A program made the position numbers and the translations under genes. Source: Symbiodinium natans (Eukaryota > Sar > Dinophyceae > Suessiales > Symbiodiniaceae). From it: a stretch of 64,000 nt of DNA. The DNA lies in assembly GCA_905221605.1 (NCBI GenBank), contig CAJNDS010002487.1, forward strand, positions 201,702-265,701, read 5' to 3'. The notes below the pieces were generated by a model. That model did not search any database. It worked only from the letters and a program-made list of their open reading frames with translations, and was not told the origin of the DNA. This document shows positions 47,605-57,199 of the stretch, in pieces (the stretch's first letter is position 1; each line of letters starts with the position of its first letter).

Positions 47605-47825
47605 ATGTCTCGGTTTTCGCTTTCTTTTTGTACATTTCTTACATGTCAAGCTGCGTGTCTAGATACCTTCACAACCCGTCACCAAGAGCGAAAGGAAGCC
47701 CGCCGGCGCCTCGTCCCAGAACATGCATGCCTTTGCGTCAGAAGCGGGCTTGTGCTGGGTTTCGGAAGTTTCGGCTACGAGACTTGGCAGATCTTAGCGC
47801 AACATCGCTGTAAGGCACGGAGAGT
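47605..47825 (+). CDS. candidate coding fragment ending at an array
   Basis: Plus frame with CLDTFTTRHQERKEARRRLV and GFGSFGYETWQILAQHRCKA, up to GAGAG|TTCGGGTTTAGGG. A second plus frame is open over part. No family recognised. Confidence 0.25.
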
Positions 47826-47828
47826 TCG

Positions 47829-48076
47829 GGTTTAGGGTTTAGGGTTTAGGGTTTAGGGTTTAGGGTTTAGGGTTTAGGGTTTAGGGTTTAGGGTTTAGGG
47901 TTTAGGGTTTAGGGTTTAGGGTTTAGGGTTTAGGGTTTAGGGTTTAGGGTTTAGGGTTTAGGGTTTAGGGTTTAGGGTTTAGGGTTTAGGGTTTAGGGTT
48001 TAGGGTTTAGGGTTTAGGGTTTAGGGTTTAGGGTTTAGGGTTTAGGGTTTAGGGTTTAGGGTTTAGGGTTTAGGGT
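47829..48076 (+). repeat. long TTTAGGG array
   Basis: Thirty-five nearly perfect heptamers, the longest uninterrupted run in the window. Confidence 0.98.
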
Positions 48077-48224
48077 CTGGGGAGCGAAGAGAGTAACCTA
48101 AGCCCATGCACTGAACCCGCAAGCGCTGACATCTTGCCTCAGGAAGCAGCCCCTTGCGAAGAAACACCTCTCAGCCCCAATACTGCTTCCACGTGTGCCA
48201 CTGTTGCTTTCACACTTCTATGTG

Positions 48225-48560
48225 TAAATGTATATACTTATACATGCATATATATATATATATGTGTATACATAAATATATACATATACATAAATACAGA
48301 AACATATGTATGTACATATATATGTATATGCGTGTGTATGCGTCTCATGAGGACGACACCACTTCTACTTCTGAGGGCGGCGCGCAAACAGATAAGACCT
48401 AGCATTGCCAATAGTGCTAGGTGCAGCCAGCAGTTGGTCAGCTACTCCCAGCAAACACGAAGACGTCACAAACGAGCCATCGCTTGGCTGCATACAATGT
48501 GTGTACGCATATACATATATGCATATGTGTAAATATGTATATATATATATATATATGTAT
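48225..48560. repeat. AT/ATAC microsatellites with island
   Basis: 48228-48330 and 48505-48560; the island 48331-48500 holds no clear gene. Confidence 0.93.
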
Positions 48561-48890
48561 ACTATGTATGTGTGTGAGTGTTTGTGTGTTTTTGTGTGAG
48601 TGTATGTTTGTGTGTTTGTTTGTGTGTGTGTGTGTTTTGTGTGTGTGTGTGTTTTTGTCTGTCTGTGTGTGTGTGTGTGTGTGTGTTTTGTCTGTGTCTG
48701 TGGGTGTGTTTTGTCTGTGTGTTTTGTGTGTGTGTGTGTGTGTTTTGAGTGTGTGTGTGTGTGTGTGTCTTTGTGCGTGTGTGTGTGTGTGTGGGTGGGT
48801 GGGTGGGTGGGTGGGTGGGTGGGTGGGTGGGTGTGGTGTGTGTGTGTGTGTGCGTGCGTGCGTGGTGCGTGTGTGCGTGTGCGTGTGTGC
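48561..48890. repeat. (GT)n, TTTTGTGT and (GGGT)n simple repeats
   Basis: GT tracts with TTTT interruptions; nine GGGT/GGTG units at 48793-48832. Long Cys/Val and His/Thr frames here are repeat artefacts. Confidence 0.97.
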
Positions 48891-49112
48891 TTGTGTGCTT
48901 GTGTGCTTGTGTGCTTGTGTGCTTGTGTGGTTGTGAACTTGCGTGCTTGCGTGCTTGCGTGCTTGCGTGCTTGCGTGCTTGCGTGCTTGCGTGCTTGCGT
49001 GCTTGCGTGCTTGCGTGCTTGCGTGCTTGCGTGCTTGCGTGCTTGCGTGCTTGTGTGCTTGTGTGCTTGTGTGCTTGTGTGCTTGTGTGCTTGTGTGCTT
49101 GTGTGTTGGTTT
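48885..49112. repeat. 8-bp minisatellite GTGCTTGT/GTGCTTGC
   Basis: About 28 octamers in blocks: GTGCTTGT, then GCGTGCTT, then GTGCTTGT again. The minus frame of 285 codons (KHTSTQA repeats) arises from it. Confidence 0.97.
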
Positions 49113-49224
49113 GCGTTTCCTCTTGCGAGCGGTAAGGAAAGCACAAGCGCAGATGAGTAGAAGCGCACGTGACGGCCACAGGAGCTGGCACGAAGCCAGA
49201 AACACACATCAACAAAAAACACTC

Positions 49225-49500
49225 ATCAGGGCAACAGGATGCACATCAAAACAACAGGAACACATGAAAACAGAAGTACATGAAACCAGAAGCACAGGCA
49301 GCAGGAAGACAGATCATGAAAGCAAAGGGCACATGAAGGCAACGGGAATGCAAAGGAACAACATATGAAGGCAACAGGACAAAGGAACACAAACGCCTGA
49401 AAAGACACAGGAACAACCACGGAGGCTACAGAAACACACAGAAACATAGAGGAAGCCATCATGACACACAGGAAGACATAAAGAATCGCATGCCACATGT
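49225..49500. repeat. degenerate AAGGCAACAGGAACACA repeat
   Basis: A-rich tandem-like units (CAACAGGA, CACATGAA, GGAACACA), probably a decayed minisatellite. Confidence 0.7.
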
Positions 49501-49574
49501 CCCACGCAAATCCCAAACTGGCCCTGAGCTCAAGCCCCCGCCTCTCTAGGCCTCTCTAAACGCACATAGCCATG

Positions 49575-49687
49575 CCCCCAGAGACTCCAATCTCCCTTAA
49601 TTAAGGATTATACCTTAAATCACATTAGGGATCCTATTATAACTTAAGGTATATTCCTTAATCAAGGGATAGTGAAGTCTCTGGGCC
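49575..49687. mobile_element. TIR element family M4, copy a
   Basis: CCCCAGAGACTCCAATCTCC to GATAGTGAAGTCTCTGGGCC, with TTAATTAAGG arms. Confidence 0.82.
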
Positions 49688-49802
49688 CACTAGCTACGTC
49701 GAAGACGTTCCGCATGCGCTGTCGAGGCCTGCCCCTGCCAGGCCCCTCCGGAAATCTTGGCATCAGAGCCAAGGCTCAAGCAACCCGCATACCCCAAACT
49801 TC

Positions 49803-50060
49803 CTAAACCCTAAACCCTAAACCCCTAAACCCCTACACCCCTAAACCCCTAAAAACCCTAAACCCTAAACCCTAAACCCTAAACCCTAAACCCTAAACCC
49901 TAAACCCGAGCCCTTTCCACCCGGAAATCCTTGAACCCGAGTGGCGCACCATGAGTGTCAGGCGTGCAACCCCTGAGCCCCCTGAGCCCTAAACCCTAAA
50001 CCCTAAACCCTAAACCCTAAACCCTAAACCCTAAACATCCCTAAACCCCTAAACCTCTAA
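49803..50060 (-). repeat. CCCTAAA/CCCCTAAA arrays with island
   Basis: 49803-49905 and 49985-50060, separated by 80 bp. Confidence 0.94.
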
Positions 50061-50064
50061 CCCC

Positions 50065-50145
50065 CCAAACCCTGGGCCCCAGTTGAGACCCCAGAGGAGT
50101 GCACTCTTCCTCCTGGTTGCGGCGCCGGGGTCGTCGCTTGCATTC
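50065..50145 (-). CDS. candidate exon, two frames open
   Basis: Minus strand: TTTAACCTCACAG acceptor-like site, then either AGNASDDPGAATRRKSALLW or GMQATTPAPQPGGRVHSSGV, ending CCCAGG|GTTTGGGG. Confidence 0.22.
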
Positions 50146-50217
50146 CCGGCTGTGAGGTTAAACCTGGGCTCGGCGAGAGAAAGGATTCGGAGGGCTTAGG
50201 GCTTTGTGGCCTTGAGC

Positions 50218-50295
50218 GGTTTAGGGTTTATGGTTTAGGGTTTAGGGTTTAGGGTTTAGCGTTTAATTTAGGGTTGGGGGCTGAGGATTTAGGGT
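50218..50295 (+). repeat. TTTAGGG array
   Basis: About ten units. Confidence 0.93.
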
Positions 50296-50640
50296 TTAGC
50301 GGCAGGGCATTTCACGGCCTAGCTCTGGTTGTGAGCACTTCGCAGGCGAGAAGCCGGGGTGGCCCCCAAGGCCCAGATAGGAGTCCTAAACCCAAAACCT
50401 TAAACCCTAAATCGAAAACTTTGTGGCTTTCTGTGGTCATCTTCGCGCTCTTCAGGGTGATGAGGCCGAGGTTTTCTAGGATCTTCTTAGTCGCTGAGTC
50501 CAGAAGCCCCCAAGAAATGTACACTTTCAGTTCTATTTAGGGGATTCTCGTATCCCAAAAAGTGTAACGCGTACCCACCCAGCTACTAGGTCTTGGGGCG
50601 ATTATGGGCGATTCCTAGTTCTCAAGTTGGGGTGCAGGAC

Positions 50641-50765
50641 CTGGGGCTTCCCGTGCCAGGCGTCTTCAGCGGCGCAGGCAGCTCTCCCTTGATGGGGTCG
50701 CCGTTCGCGTCCCAGAGGTCGATCTTCCTTTCCGCGGCAGTCTTCGCGAGAAGCCAGGACCACCC
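50641..50765 (-). CDS. candidate exon with array acceptor
   Basis: Minus strand: GGTTTAG|GGGTGG, 125 bp, CCCCAG|GTCCTG. Reads WSWLLAKTAAERKIDLWDAN then GDPIKGELPAPLKTPGTGSP. The acceptor TTTAG is the last unit of the sense-oriented array at 50765-50825. Confidence 0.38.
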
Positions 50766-50825
50766 CTAAACCCCAAACCCTAAACCCTAAACCCTAAACC
50801 TAAACCCTAAATCCTAAACCCTCCT
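50765..50825 (-). repeat. CCCTAAA array
   Basis: About nine units. Confidence 0.94.
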
Positions 50826-50989
50826 AAATGGGGCAGCCTTGGGGGTGTCCTAGAGTCCGAGAGGTGCGCCCAGGGCTCTGAAGTAGGAAGCTTGGGGTGT
50901 CAAGGATCCGGCTGACTTGGGGCACCAAAGAACTCGCCGGGCTTGAGGTTTGGAAGTTGGGCGCAGGGCTCGGCCCCTTTTGGGCCTTT

Positions 50990-51028
50990 TGTTTTTTTTT
51001 TTTTTTTTTGGGGGGGGGGGGGGGGGGG
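50990..51028. repeat. poly-T then poly-G
   Basis: GTTTTTTTTTTTTTTTTTT followed by about 18 G. Confidence 0.9.
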
Positions 51029-51079
51029 TTCTCTCTTTCTTGACATCTGGGTTGCTTCTGCAAGGTACCGCAATCACAG

Positions 51080-51136
51080 CCCTAAACCCTAAACCCTAAA
51101 CCCTCAACCCTAAACCCTAAACCCTAAACCCTAAAC
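51080..51136 (-). repeat. CCCTAAA array
   Basis: Eight units. Confidence 0.95.
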
Positions 51137-51251
51137 CCGAGGTGTTGCCGCACTGCCTTTGGGGCCCAGGTGCAGGGGAGGCGAGGCCAAGACCAAGCCG
51201 GTGCCATTCAGGGAGTCGTTGACCAGGCTGTAGACCTGGGCAGACCAGACC
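51137..51251 (-). CDS. candidate exon flanked by sense telomere-type arrays
   Basis: Minus strand: GGTTTAG|GGTCTGG, 115 bp, CCTCGG|GTTTAGGG. Reads VWSAQVYSLVNDSLNGTGLV then LASPPLHLGPKGSAATP. Both borders are formed by TTTAGGG arrays in the reading direction, as at 22409-22527. Confidence 0.38.
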
Positions 51252-51360
51252 CTAAACCCTAAACCCTAACCCCTAACCCCTAAACCCTAAACCCTAAACC
51301 CTAAACCCTAAACCCTAAACCCTAAACAAACCCTAAACCCTAAACCCTAAACTCTAAACC
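51252..51360 (-). repeat. CCCTAAA array
   Basis: About 15 units including CCCCTAA forms. Confidence 0.95.
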
Positions 51361-51361
51361 T

Positions 51362-51515
51362 GCTCAGAAACGGAGGAGGAGAAGGCGAAAGGTTCGAGCA
51401 TCTACTACTTGTATGATTGTTCTTCTTATTCTTATTAGCTCAGAAACTGGGAGCAAAGGACAAGGCGAAAGATTCGAGTATCTAGAAATTGTCCGATTGT
51501 TCTTCTTACTATTCT
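51362..51515. repeat. tandem duplication of about 76 bp
   Basis: Two copies of GCTCAGAAAC...AGGCGAAAGATTCGAG(T/C)ATCTA...ATTGTTCTTCTTA, followed by a (TTCTTAT)n tail to 51560. Confidence 0.8.
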
Positions 51516-52123
51516 TCTTATTCTTATTATGATTCTTATTCTTTTTCTTTTTCTTATTCCTATCTTGTTCTTGTTATTATATGGCCACTTCTGTGAGTCA
51601 TGGTCCCTTTTTGGGCACCCCAAGGGAAGAGGGGCCGCCTTATAATAAGGACCCGCAGAGGGGGCATACGTTCGAGAAGTGACCATGTGGTGCTTGCTGT
51701 AAAGCCCTAAACCCTAAACCCTAAACCCTAAACCCTAAACGGGAAGAAGGGACCTGCCTCCTATGGGGAGCAAAGAAGGTTGCGTCCAAAGCCATGCAGG
51801 GGGCCATGTGCCTTAAAGTCATTCTCAGTTCTCACAACAACGGCACACCCTTACCTCCACAAACCTCAAGCGTCCCAGAGAGGGCGCTTAAACACCCAAC
51901 TGAGAAGAACCCCAAGCCCTGAACCCCGAGGCTATACTTCCCCCCAGGGTCTCCCAAAATCGCTGAGCTCAAGGCATCGCCACCCTCGCCCAGGGTGGCC
52001 AGGGAGGCAGATCCGGCGGAGAGGTCGCCCTGCGGGGCTCTTTCCGAGGACTTTTTTGGGGGAAATAAGCCAACAGCAAATGCAACCCCTGGGGGCTATG
52101 AAGAGAGCCCTTTGCCATTCTGA

Positions 52124-52396
52124 AGCACGGAAGGCTGCAACAAAGGCTCTGAGGGTACTGTTTTCGAGTGCGCACCCTCGCGCATAAGGCTGTTCCAGCT
52201 CTTCGACGGTTTTGCTGACCGCTTCAGGGACTGGGATGCTCTGTGCCTAGATTGCCTCGAGGCCCTCACAGGGGTTGGTGCAGGGAGATCTTGCCAGGGC
52301 TTGAGGAGAATCTTTGCTTTTGCGCGCGAGCCGCGGTTGCCAGCAGCAAAGAGGAAACTAGCGATTTTGGAGGTTCCAGGCTGGAAGAACTCATAG
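52124..52396 (+). CDS. candidate ORF without ATG, about 90 codons
   Basis: Open from a TGA near 52122 to TAG at 52394-52396. Contains VFECAPSRIRLFQLFDGFAD, RFRDWDALCLDCLEALTGVG and LPAAKRKLAILEVPGWKNS. It lies in an array-free stretch (51741-52700). Minus frame 52096-52476 (126 codons) competes but is Ser/Pro-rich. No family recognised. Confidence 0.33.
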   Translation, partial: STEGCNKGSEGTVFECAPSRIRLFQLFDGFADRFRDWDALCLDCLEALTGVGAGRSCQGLRRIFAFAREPRLPAAKRKLAILEVPGWKNS

Positions 52397-52702
52397 CTTC
52401 TGAAAGGGGTAAGCCTAGCAAGGGCTATAGAAGGACAACATATCAAGGGGATACTGTATGAGGGCAAACTGCCCACTTGAAACTGCCCTAAACGTAGGGC
52501 TCAGGTCGGGGGTCCCAGTGCCCTTTTGTAGGCAAACCCCTTCCGTCCAAGTAACGGGGATGGCCACGCTCGCCGTTTCCAGCTCGAGAACGACATCCTC
52601 GGTGACATCCTGCCCAAGACGCCGCAGACGGGGTCGCGAGGGGAGCTCCCAGGTTCGGAGGAGGGTTCAGGGGAAGTTGACTCTACATACTCTACATACT
52701 GA

Positions 52703-52762
52703 ACCTCAAACCCTAAACCCTAAACCCTAAACCCTGAACCCTAAACCCTAAACCCTAAATCC
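52703..52762 (-). repeat. CCCTAAA array
   Basis: Eight units. Confidence 0.95.
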
Positions 52763-52857
52763 CCATAGATGCTCGGTCTTTGGTGCAACTTTCCGAAACC
52801 CGGCGTCCTCCGTGCGGATGGCAGCTGCCAGGAGCTCGCTCCCATCGTACTCCTGTT
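52763..52857 (-). CDS. candidate exon filling the gap between inverted arrays
   Basis: Minus frame QEYDGSELLAAAIRTEDAGF then RKVAPKTEHLWG across the whole island. Confidence 0.3.
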
Positions 52858-52995
52858 TAGGGTTTAGGGTTTAGGGTTTAGGGTTTAGGGTTTAGGGTTT
52901 AGGGTTTAGGGTTTGGGGTTTAGGGTTTAGGGTTCAGGGCTTAGGGTTTAGGGCTTAGGGTTTAAGGTTTAGGGTTTGGGGTTTGGGGTTTCGGG
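52857..52995 (+). repeat. TTTAGGG array
   Basis: About 19 units. Confidence 0.95.
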
Positions 52996-53096
52996 TTCTT
53001 TTGGGGAGCTCACACGCTGTGCTCCGGTCACCTTACACCGCTGGCGAACCCCTGCTACTGCGCTACATCTGCTGCAACAGAAACAGATACCAATAT

Positions 53097-53099
53097 TTG

Positions 53100-53131
<32 letters not shown>

Positions 53132-53135
53132 GTTT
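53097..53135. repeat. AT microsatellite
   Basis: (TA)n in two tracts; surrounding 53040-53340 holds no clear gene. Confidence 0.93.
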
Positions 53136-53341
53136 CTATATTTCTTTACTCATTCATATATTGTATATTTATGTCTCTTATTACTACTATTCATAATACT
53201 TGTGTTTTTGTATGCATTCGACAAAGATTTATCTATGTTTCTAGGATTCCCTCGGAGCCCTTTCCACTTCCCCTGGCTCGGCTCCAGCCTTCAGACTGAC
53301 CGCCGTGACCACCTGTGCTTGGGAGGCCTTCTGGGGTGCAA

Positions 53342-53540
53342 GGGTTTAGGGTTTAGGGTTTAGGGTTTGGGGTTTAGGGTTTAGGGGTTTAGGGTTTAGG
53401 GTTTAGGGTTTAGGGTTTAGGGTTTAGGGTTTAGGGTTTAGGGTTTAGGGTTTAGGGTTTCGAGTTTCGCGTTTGGGGTTTAGGGTTCAGGGTTCAGGGT
53501 TCAGGGTTCAGGGTTCAGGGTTCAGGGTTCAGGGTTCAGG
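53342..53540 (+). repeat. TTTAGGG array ending in homogenised TTCAGGG
   Basis: About 18 TTTAGGG, a degenerate stretch, then nine TTCAGGG. Confidence 0.96.
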
Positions 53541-53969
53541 GCATCAAAACTGTTGAGGCAAGGGCGCTCGAAAGGCCATCCAGAAAGCCCAACTGAAAAA
53601 CCTGCGCGACCTGAACCGACAAACCCCCCCCCCCCTCTCGCCCAAATCCCCCTCCAAAACAAACCTTTGGGATCCGCTGCCTGCCGATACTTCTTCATGG
53701 CAACATTTAAAGGACTCTGTTTTCGCGCTCGACCCGAAACAACTTGCCTTAAGCCCAAACACTTGGAGCCCAAAAGCAGCTCCCACTGTGAGCGGACTAA
53801 TGGCCGGGGGGGGGGTTTGTTTGTGAGCAGTCGGGCCTCCTAAACCCTAAACCCTAAGCCCTGAGCCACTCAGGGCGGAAAGCTTGCCGAAGCATTTTGG
53901 GGAGCTACCCTGGTACTTTTAAGTTCCAGCCCGGAGTCATGTCTCGAAGAACTCTGAAATCTAAACCCC

Positions 53970-54058
<89 letters not shown>

Positions 54059-54079
54059 GAGTAGGAGTAGGAGTAGGAG

Positions 54080-54124
<45 letters not shown>

Positions 54125-54140
54125 CAGTAGCAGCAGCAGC
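53970..54140. repeat. trinucleotide block TAG/TCG/TAG
   Basis: About 14 TAG, then about 16 TCG, then GGAGTA units, then about 16 TAG and four CAG. The minus strand gives Leu/Arg homopolymers. Confidence 0.97.
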
Positions 54141-54429
54141 ATTAGTACACCCTAAACCCTAAACCATATACCCTAAGCCCTAAATCTTTCTGCCGAAGCG
54201 AAGACCATGAAGAATGAAATCAAGCAGCACGCAGAAAAAAAAAGTCAGCGGCCCAAAACCAGGCGTTAACGAAATTGAGCATCTGGGCATTTCCCCAAGT
54301 CGGGGTACCCTTGATATACCCCCAAAGAGTATAATCTTTATATTTTAGGAACCCCCAAAACCCTAATAAACCCTGCATCCTAACCCCGAAATCCTAACCC
54401 CTAAGCCCTCAACCCTAAGCCCGAAAAAA

Positions 54430-54553
54430 AAAAAAAAAAAAAACATCTTTGACACCGACCACACGGAGATTCGCCTGCGAAGAATTCTTGGCCTCCTCGA
54501 GTGCGCGCTCCATCACGAGAGCCTGCTCGCACAAGCTCTCGTCATTGAAAAAG
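54430..54553 (-). CDS. candidate exon between arrays
   Basis: Minus frame FFNDESLCEQALVMERALEE then AKNSSQANLRVVGVKDV, ending in a poly-A/T tract. Helical, charged, protein-like; no family recognised. Confidence 0.34.
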
Positions 54554-54555
54554 GG

Positions 54556-54750
54556 GTTTAGGGTTTAGGGCTTAGGGTTTAGGGTTTAGGGTTTAGGGTT
54601 TAGGGTTTAGGGTTTAGGGTTTAGGGTTTAGGGTTTAGGGTTTAGGGTTAGGTTTAGGGTTTAGGGTTTAGGGTTTAGGGTTTAGGGTTTAGGGTTTAGG
54701 GTTTAGGGTTTAGGGTTTAGGGTTTAGGGTTTAGGGTTTAGGGTTTAGGG
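54556..54750 (+). repeat. TTTAGGG array
   Basis: Twenty-seven units. Confidence 0.97.
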
Positions 54751-54878
54751 AGTGAGGGAAAATCTGAGAACATTCCGGGCTGTTGAATCCCAAACTCTTG
54801 TGGGCTTTGCAGGGTGTGGACAGAGTCCAGGAGCCCTGTAGACCTTTTTCCCTTCCCTCAAAAGACCATCTCGTTGCG

Positions 54879-54998
54879 ACTTGGAGGTTCATGGTACTTC
54901 GTAACCCAAGTATAGCTGTACTTATAACCCCAACTATAACCCTACTCGGGTACTTAAGGGGCTTATACATGGGCTAGAACTACACTTCTAATGCGTTG
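54879..54998. mobile_element. M2 element lacking its right end, abutting M3a
   Basis: ACTTGGAGGTTCATGGTACT left end; the right TIR is missing where M3 begins. Confidence 0.8.
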
Positions 54999-55001
54999 CT
55001 C

Positions 55002-55097
55002 TGGCTGGTTCTTAGAGGGAATGAGGGAATGAGGGCCCTACATCATCCCTTAAAGGGTATTTACAGGGCCCTCATTCCCTCATTCCCTACTAAGAAC
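55002..55097. mobile_element. TIR element family M3, copy a
   Basis: CTGGTTCTTAGAGGGAATGA inverted as TCATTCCCTACTAAGAAC; long perfect arms. The right end is followed at once by CCCTAAA units (55098-55140). Confidence 0.9.
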
Positions 55098-55142
55098 AAC
55101 CCTAAACCCTAAACCCTAAACCCTAAACCCTAAACCCCAAGT

Positions 55143-55253
55143 AAACCCTATGACTACCCTGAAGCCAGCTGCCTGGCTTGCTTCGAAGACCAGAAACGCC
55201 TCCGTGACATTGGTGCCTGGACCGCTGAAGGGAGGCGCTCGCTTGCTTATAGG
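55143..55253 (+). CDS. candidate exon between arrays
   Basis: YDYPEASCLACFEDQKRLRD then IGAWTAEGRRSLAY, ending ATAGG|GTTCTTGGGG before the TTTAGGG array. One CxxC. No family recognised. Confidence 0.3.
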
Positions 55254-55257
55254 GTTC

Positions 55258-55397
55258 TTGGGGTTTAGGGTTTAGGGTTTAGGGTTTAGGGTTTAGGGTT
55301 TAGGGTTTAGGGTTTAGGTTTTAGGGTTTAGGGTTTAGGGTTTAGGGTTTAGGGTTTAGGGTTTAGGGTTTAGGGTTTAGGGTTTAGGGTTTAGGGA
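55258..55397 (+). repeat. TTTAGGG array
   Basis: Twenty units. Confidence 0.97.
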
Positions 55398-55497
55398 CCC
55401 ATCCTTTCCCGGGTCAGGTGAGGAAAAGGGCACCATCTCAGCGCACTGGTCTGCAGGGACCGTTGGGATTCAGGCGCCAGCATTTTGGGTTTGGGAG

Positions 55498-55735
55498 GGT
55501 TTAGGGTTTAGGGTTTAGGGTTTAGGGTTTAGGGTTTAGGGTTTAGGGTTTAGGGTTTAGGGTTTAGGGTTTAGGGTTTAGGGTTTAGGGTTTAGGGTTT
55601 AGGGTTTAGGGTTTAGGGTTTAGGGTTTAGGGTTTAGGTTAGGGTTTAGGGTTTAGGGTTTAGGGTTTAGGGTTTAGGGTTTAGGGTTTAGGGTTTAGGG
55701 TTTAGGGTTTAGGGTTTAGGGTTTAGGGTTTGGGT
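55498..55735 (+). repeat. long TTTAGGG array
   Basis: Thirty-four units. Confidence 0.98.
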
Positions 55736-55739
55736 TCAA

Positions 55740-55837
55740 AGGCTCAAGGGGAGCGGAAGTCCCTGCGGCTTTGGACTTGGGACTTTTGCCAGGCGTCCTC
55801 TCGTCCGGGTGGAGGTCGATGTTACTGACCTTGCTTT
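55740..55837 (-). CDS. candidate exon between array and M1
   Basis: Minus frame KVSNIDLHPDERTPGKSPKS then KAAGTSAPLEPL. Confidence 0.27.
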
Positions 55838-55968
55838 GGGATGTTCCCCCTTAGACCAAGGGTCCTTCATGGGGATTATAGTAAGGGGGCTACCCTAAAC
55901 CCTAAACCCTAAACCCTAAACCCTAACAGTCCCTAGTAGGGACTGTTAGGATAAGAGGGTACATCCAA
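55838..55968. mobile_element. M1 element with a CCCTAAA array in its loop
   Basis: Left GGGATGTTCCCCCTTAGACC, right TAGGATAAGAGGGTACATCC. At 55893-55926 five CCCTAAA units replace the centre (GGGGGCTACCCTAAACCC). Confidence 0.88.
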
Positions 55969-56134
55969 CAACACGGCGCCCTGCTGCACATGAAGCTTCA
56001 TACCGGCTCAGAGTAAGACACACACATAAACATAAACCAGAAACCCTGCAAGAAAGGAACTGGAGTAGCCCTACAAAGAGTGTGAAGCAATCTGAAGCCC
56101 AGGAACAAAGGCACATTGACATCGTAACGTGAAG

Positions 56135-56359
56135 CTACCCTGCTGATGAGCCCAGCAGCGTCCCCGTGGATGTGGTGGCCGTTTCGGAAGTAGAAGTTGT
56201 GGATGTCAAGGACGTGGATATCGAGGTACTGGTCATCGAGGTGTTGGTCGTCGTGAACGTAAGCGTTGAGGATGAAGTGCTCGAGGACGTGGAGGTTGAG
56301 GATGAGACACTCGCGGTCGTGGTCGTCGTCGGAACCTCAAGCCCAAAATCGTCCAACAA
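56135..56359 (-). CDS. Ser/Thr-rich frame
   Basis: Minus frame of 74 codons rich in TST/STS (e.g. SSTSTSSSTSSSTLTFTTTN), resembling a secreted mucin-like linker. The plus frame is Val/Glu/Asp-rich (VEVVDVKDVDIEVLVIEVLV), so the DNA is a degenerate six-base-like repeat and coding is uncertain. Confidence 0.22.
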   Translation of the reverse strand: MLDDFGLEVPTTTTTASVSSSTSTSSSTSSSTLTFTTTNTSMTSTSISTSLTSTTSTSETATTSTGTLLGSSAG

Positions 56360-56374
56360 ACCGGCCTTTACGTA

Positions 56375-56450
56375 AGGGCTTAGGGATTAGGGTTTAGGGT
56401 TTAGGGTTTAGGGTCTAGGGTCTAGGGTCTAGGGTTTAGGGTTTAGGTTC
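56375..56450 (+). repeat. TTTAGGG/TCTAGGG array
   Basis: Ten units, three in a row TCTAGGG. Confidence 0.94.
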
Positions 56451-56579
56451 TCAACCTGGACTCTTGCGGCGAGGAGGACTTTTGGGGAGATCAATGTGAT
56501 ATACGCGAGAGTCGAGGGTTCTGCCATTTTTCCAGGGCTTCGTACAAGGGGCAAGGAATCTGCCATGCTAGAACATCAG

Positions 56580-56664
56580 CCCAGAGGGAATGAGGGCCCT
56601 ATATATGCCCTTTAAGGGATTACATAGGGCCCTCATTCCCTCATTCCTTGCTAAGAACCAGCCA
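56580..56664. mobile_element. TIR element family M3, copy b
   Basis: AGAGGGAATGAGGGCCCTAT left, TCATTCCCTCATTCCTTGCT + AAGAACCAG right; left terminus short. Confidence 0.83.
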
Positions 56665-57082
56665 GAAGAATCTCAAGCTGACTTCTCAAGTACAGGTGGC
56701 AAAGGAGGCACATGCGGGAACCACAAGAGGTTTCCATCTGGGACTTGACTAAAATAGGGGGACCCCCAACAAAAAAAGACCCCCAAATAGTCGGACTCCC
56801 TTATGATAGCTAAGGACCCCAACAAGGTACCCCGCCGAATTTCGGAAACCCCTATATGTCTGCCAGGCAACGAGGGCTCTGTAGCTCCAGAGATCATTCA
56901 ATGGGTTCCTTTCGATGGCTCTTGCGTAAGGGTTAAAAATCGCTGTCAAGCTGTGTGTAGAAGGGCCCCCTGAACACTTCTGTGCATGCTTGCGGGAGGT
57001 TGCTCGAGCCCTCAGAGCAAACTTCGGGCCCTGAAACCCTGGACACCCTAAACCCCGGATACCCCGGGGGGGTCTCAACGCC

Positions 57083-57172
57083 ACGGCACGTGCCATCGTA
57101 TCCGCCGAAGACCAGAACTGACTCTGGCTCCGGTACCTCAGTGACGAGCTCCCTCCTCACGTCTCGCAAAGT
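57083..57172 (-). CDS. candidate kelch-motif exon
   Basis: Minus frame LRDVRRELVTEVPEPESVLV then FGGYDGTCRGVETP. The (V/L)(Y/F)GGYDG core is typical of a kelch blade. Part of an ATG frame 56933-57169. Other kelch-like motifs lie at higher coordinates on the same strand. Confidence 0.34.
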
Positions 57173-57199
57173 CGGGGTCTGTCTTGACGCCTGTCCTTC

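Noticed and set aside
48365-49222. 285-codon minus frame and 186-codon plus frame over the GT/GTGCTTGC repeats
   Set aside because: They are translations of simple repeats (KHTSTQA, CVCVCV); the unit lacks stops in several frames.
53870-54142. Poly-Leu/Arg minus frame
   Set aside because: Translation of the TAG/TCG trinucleotide block.
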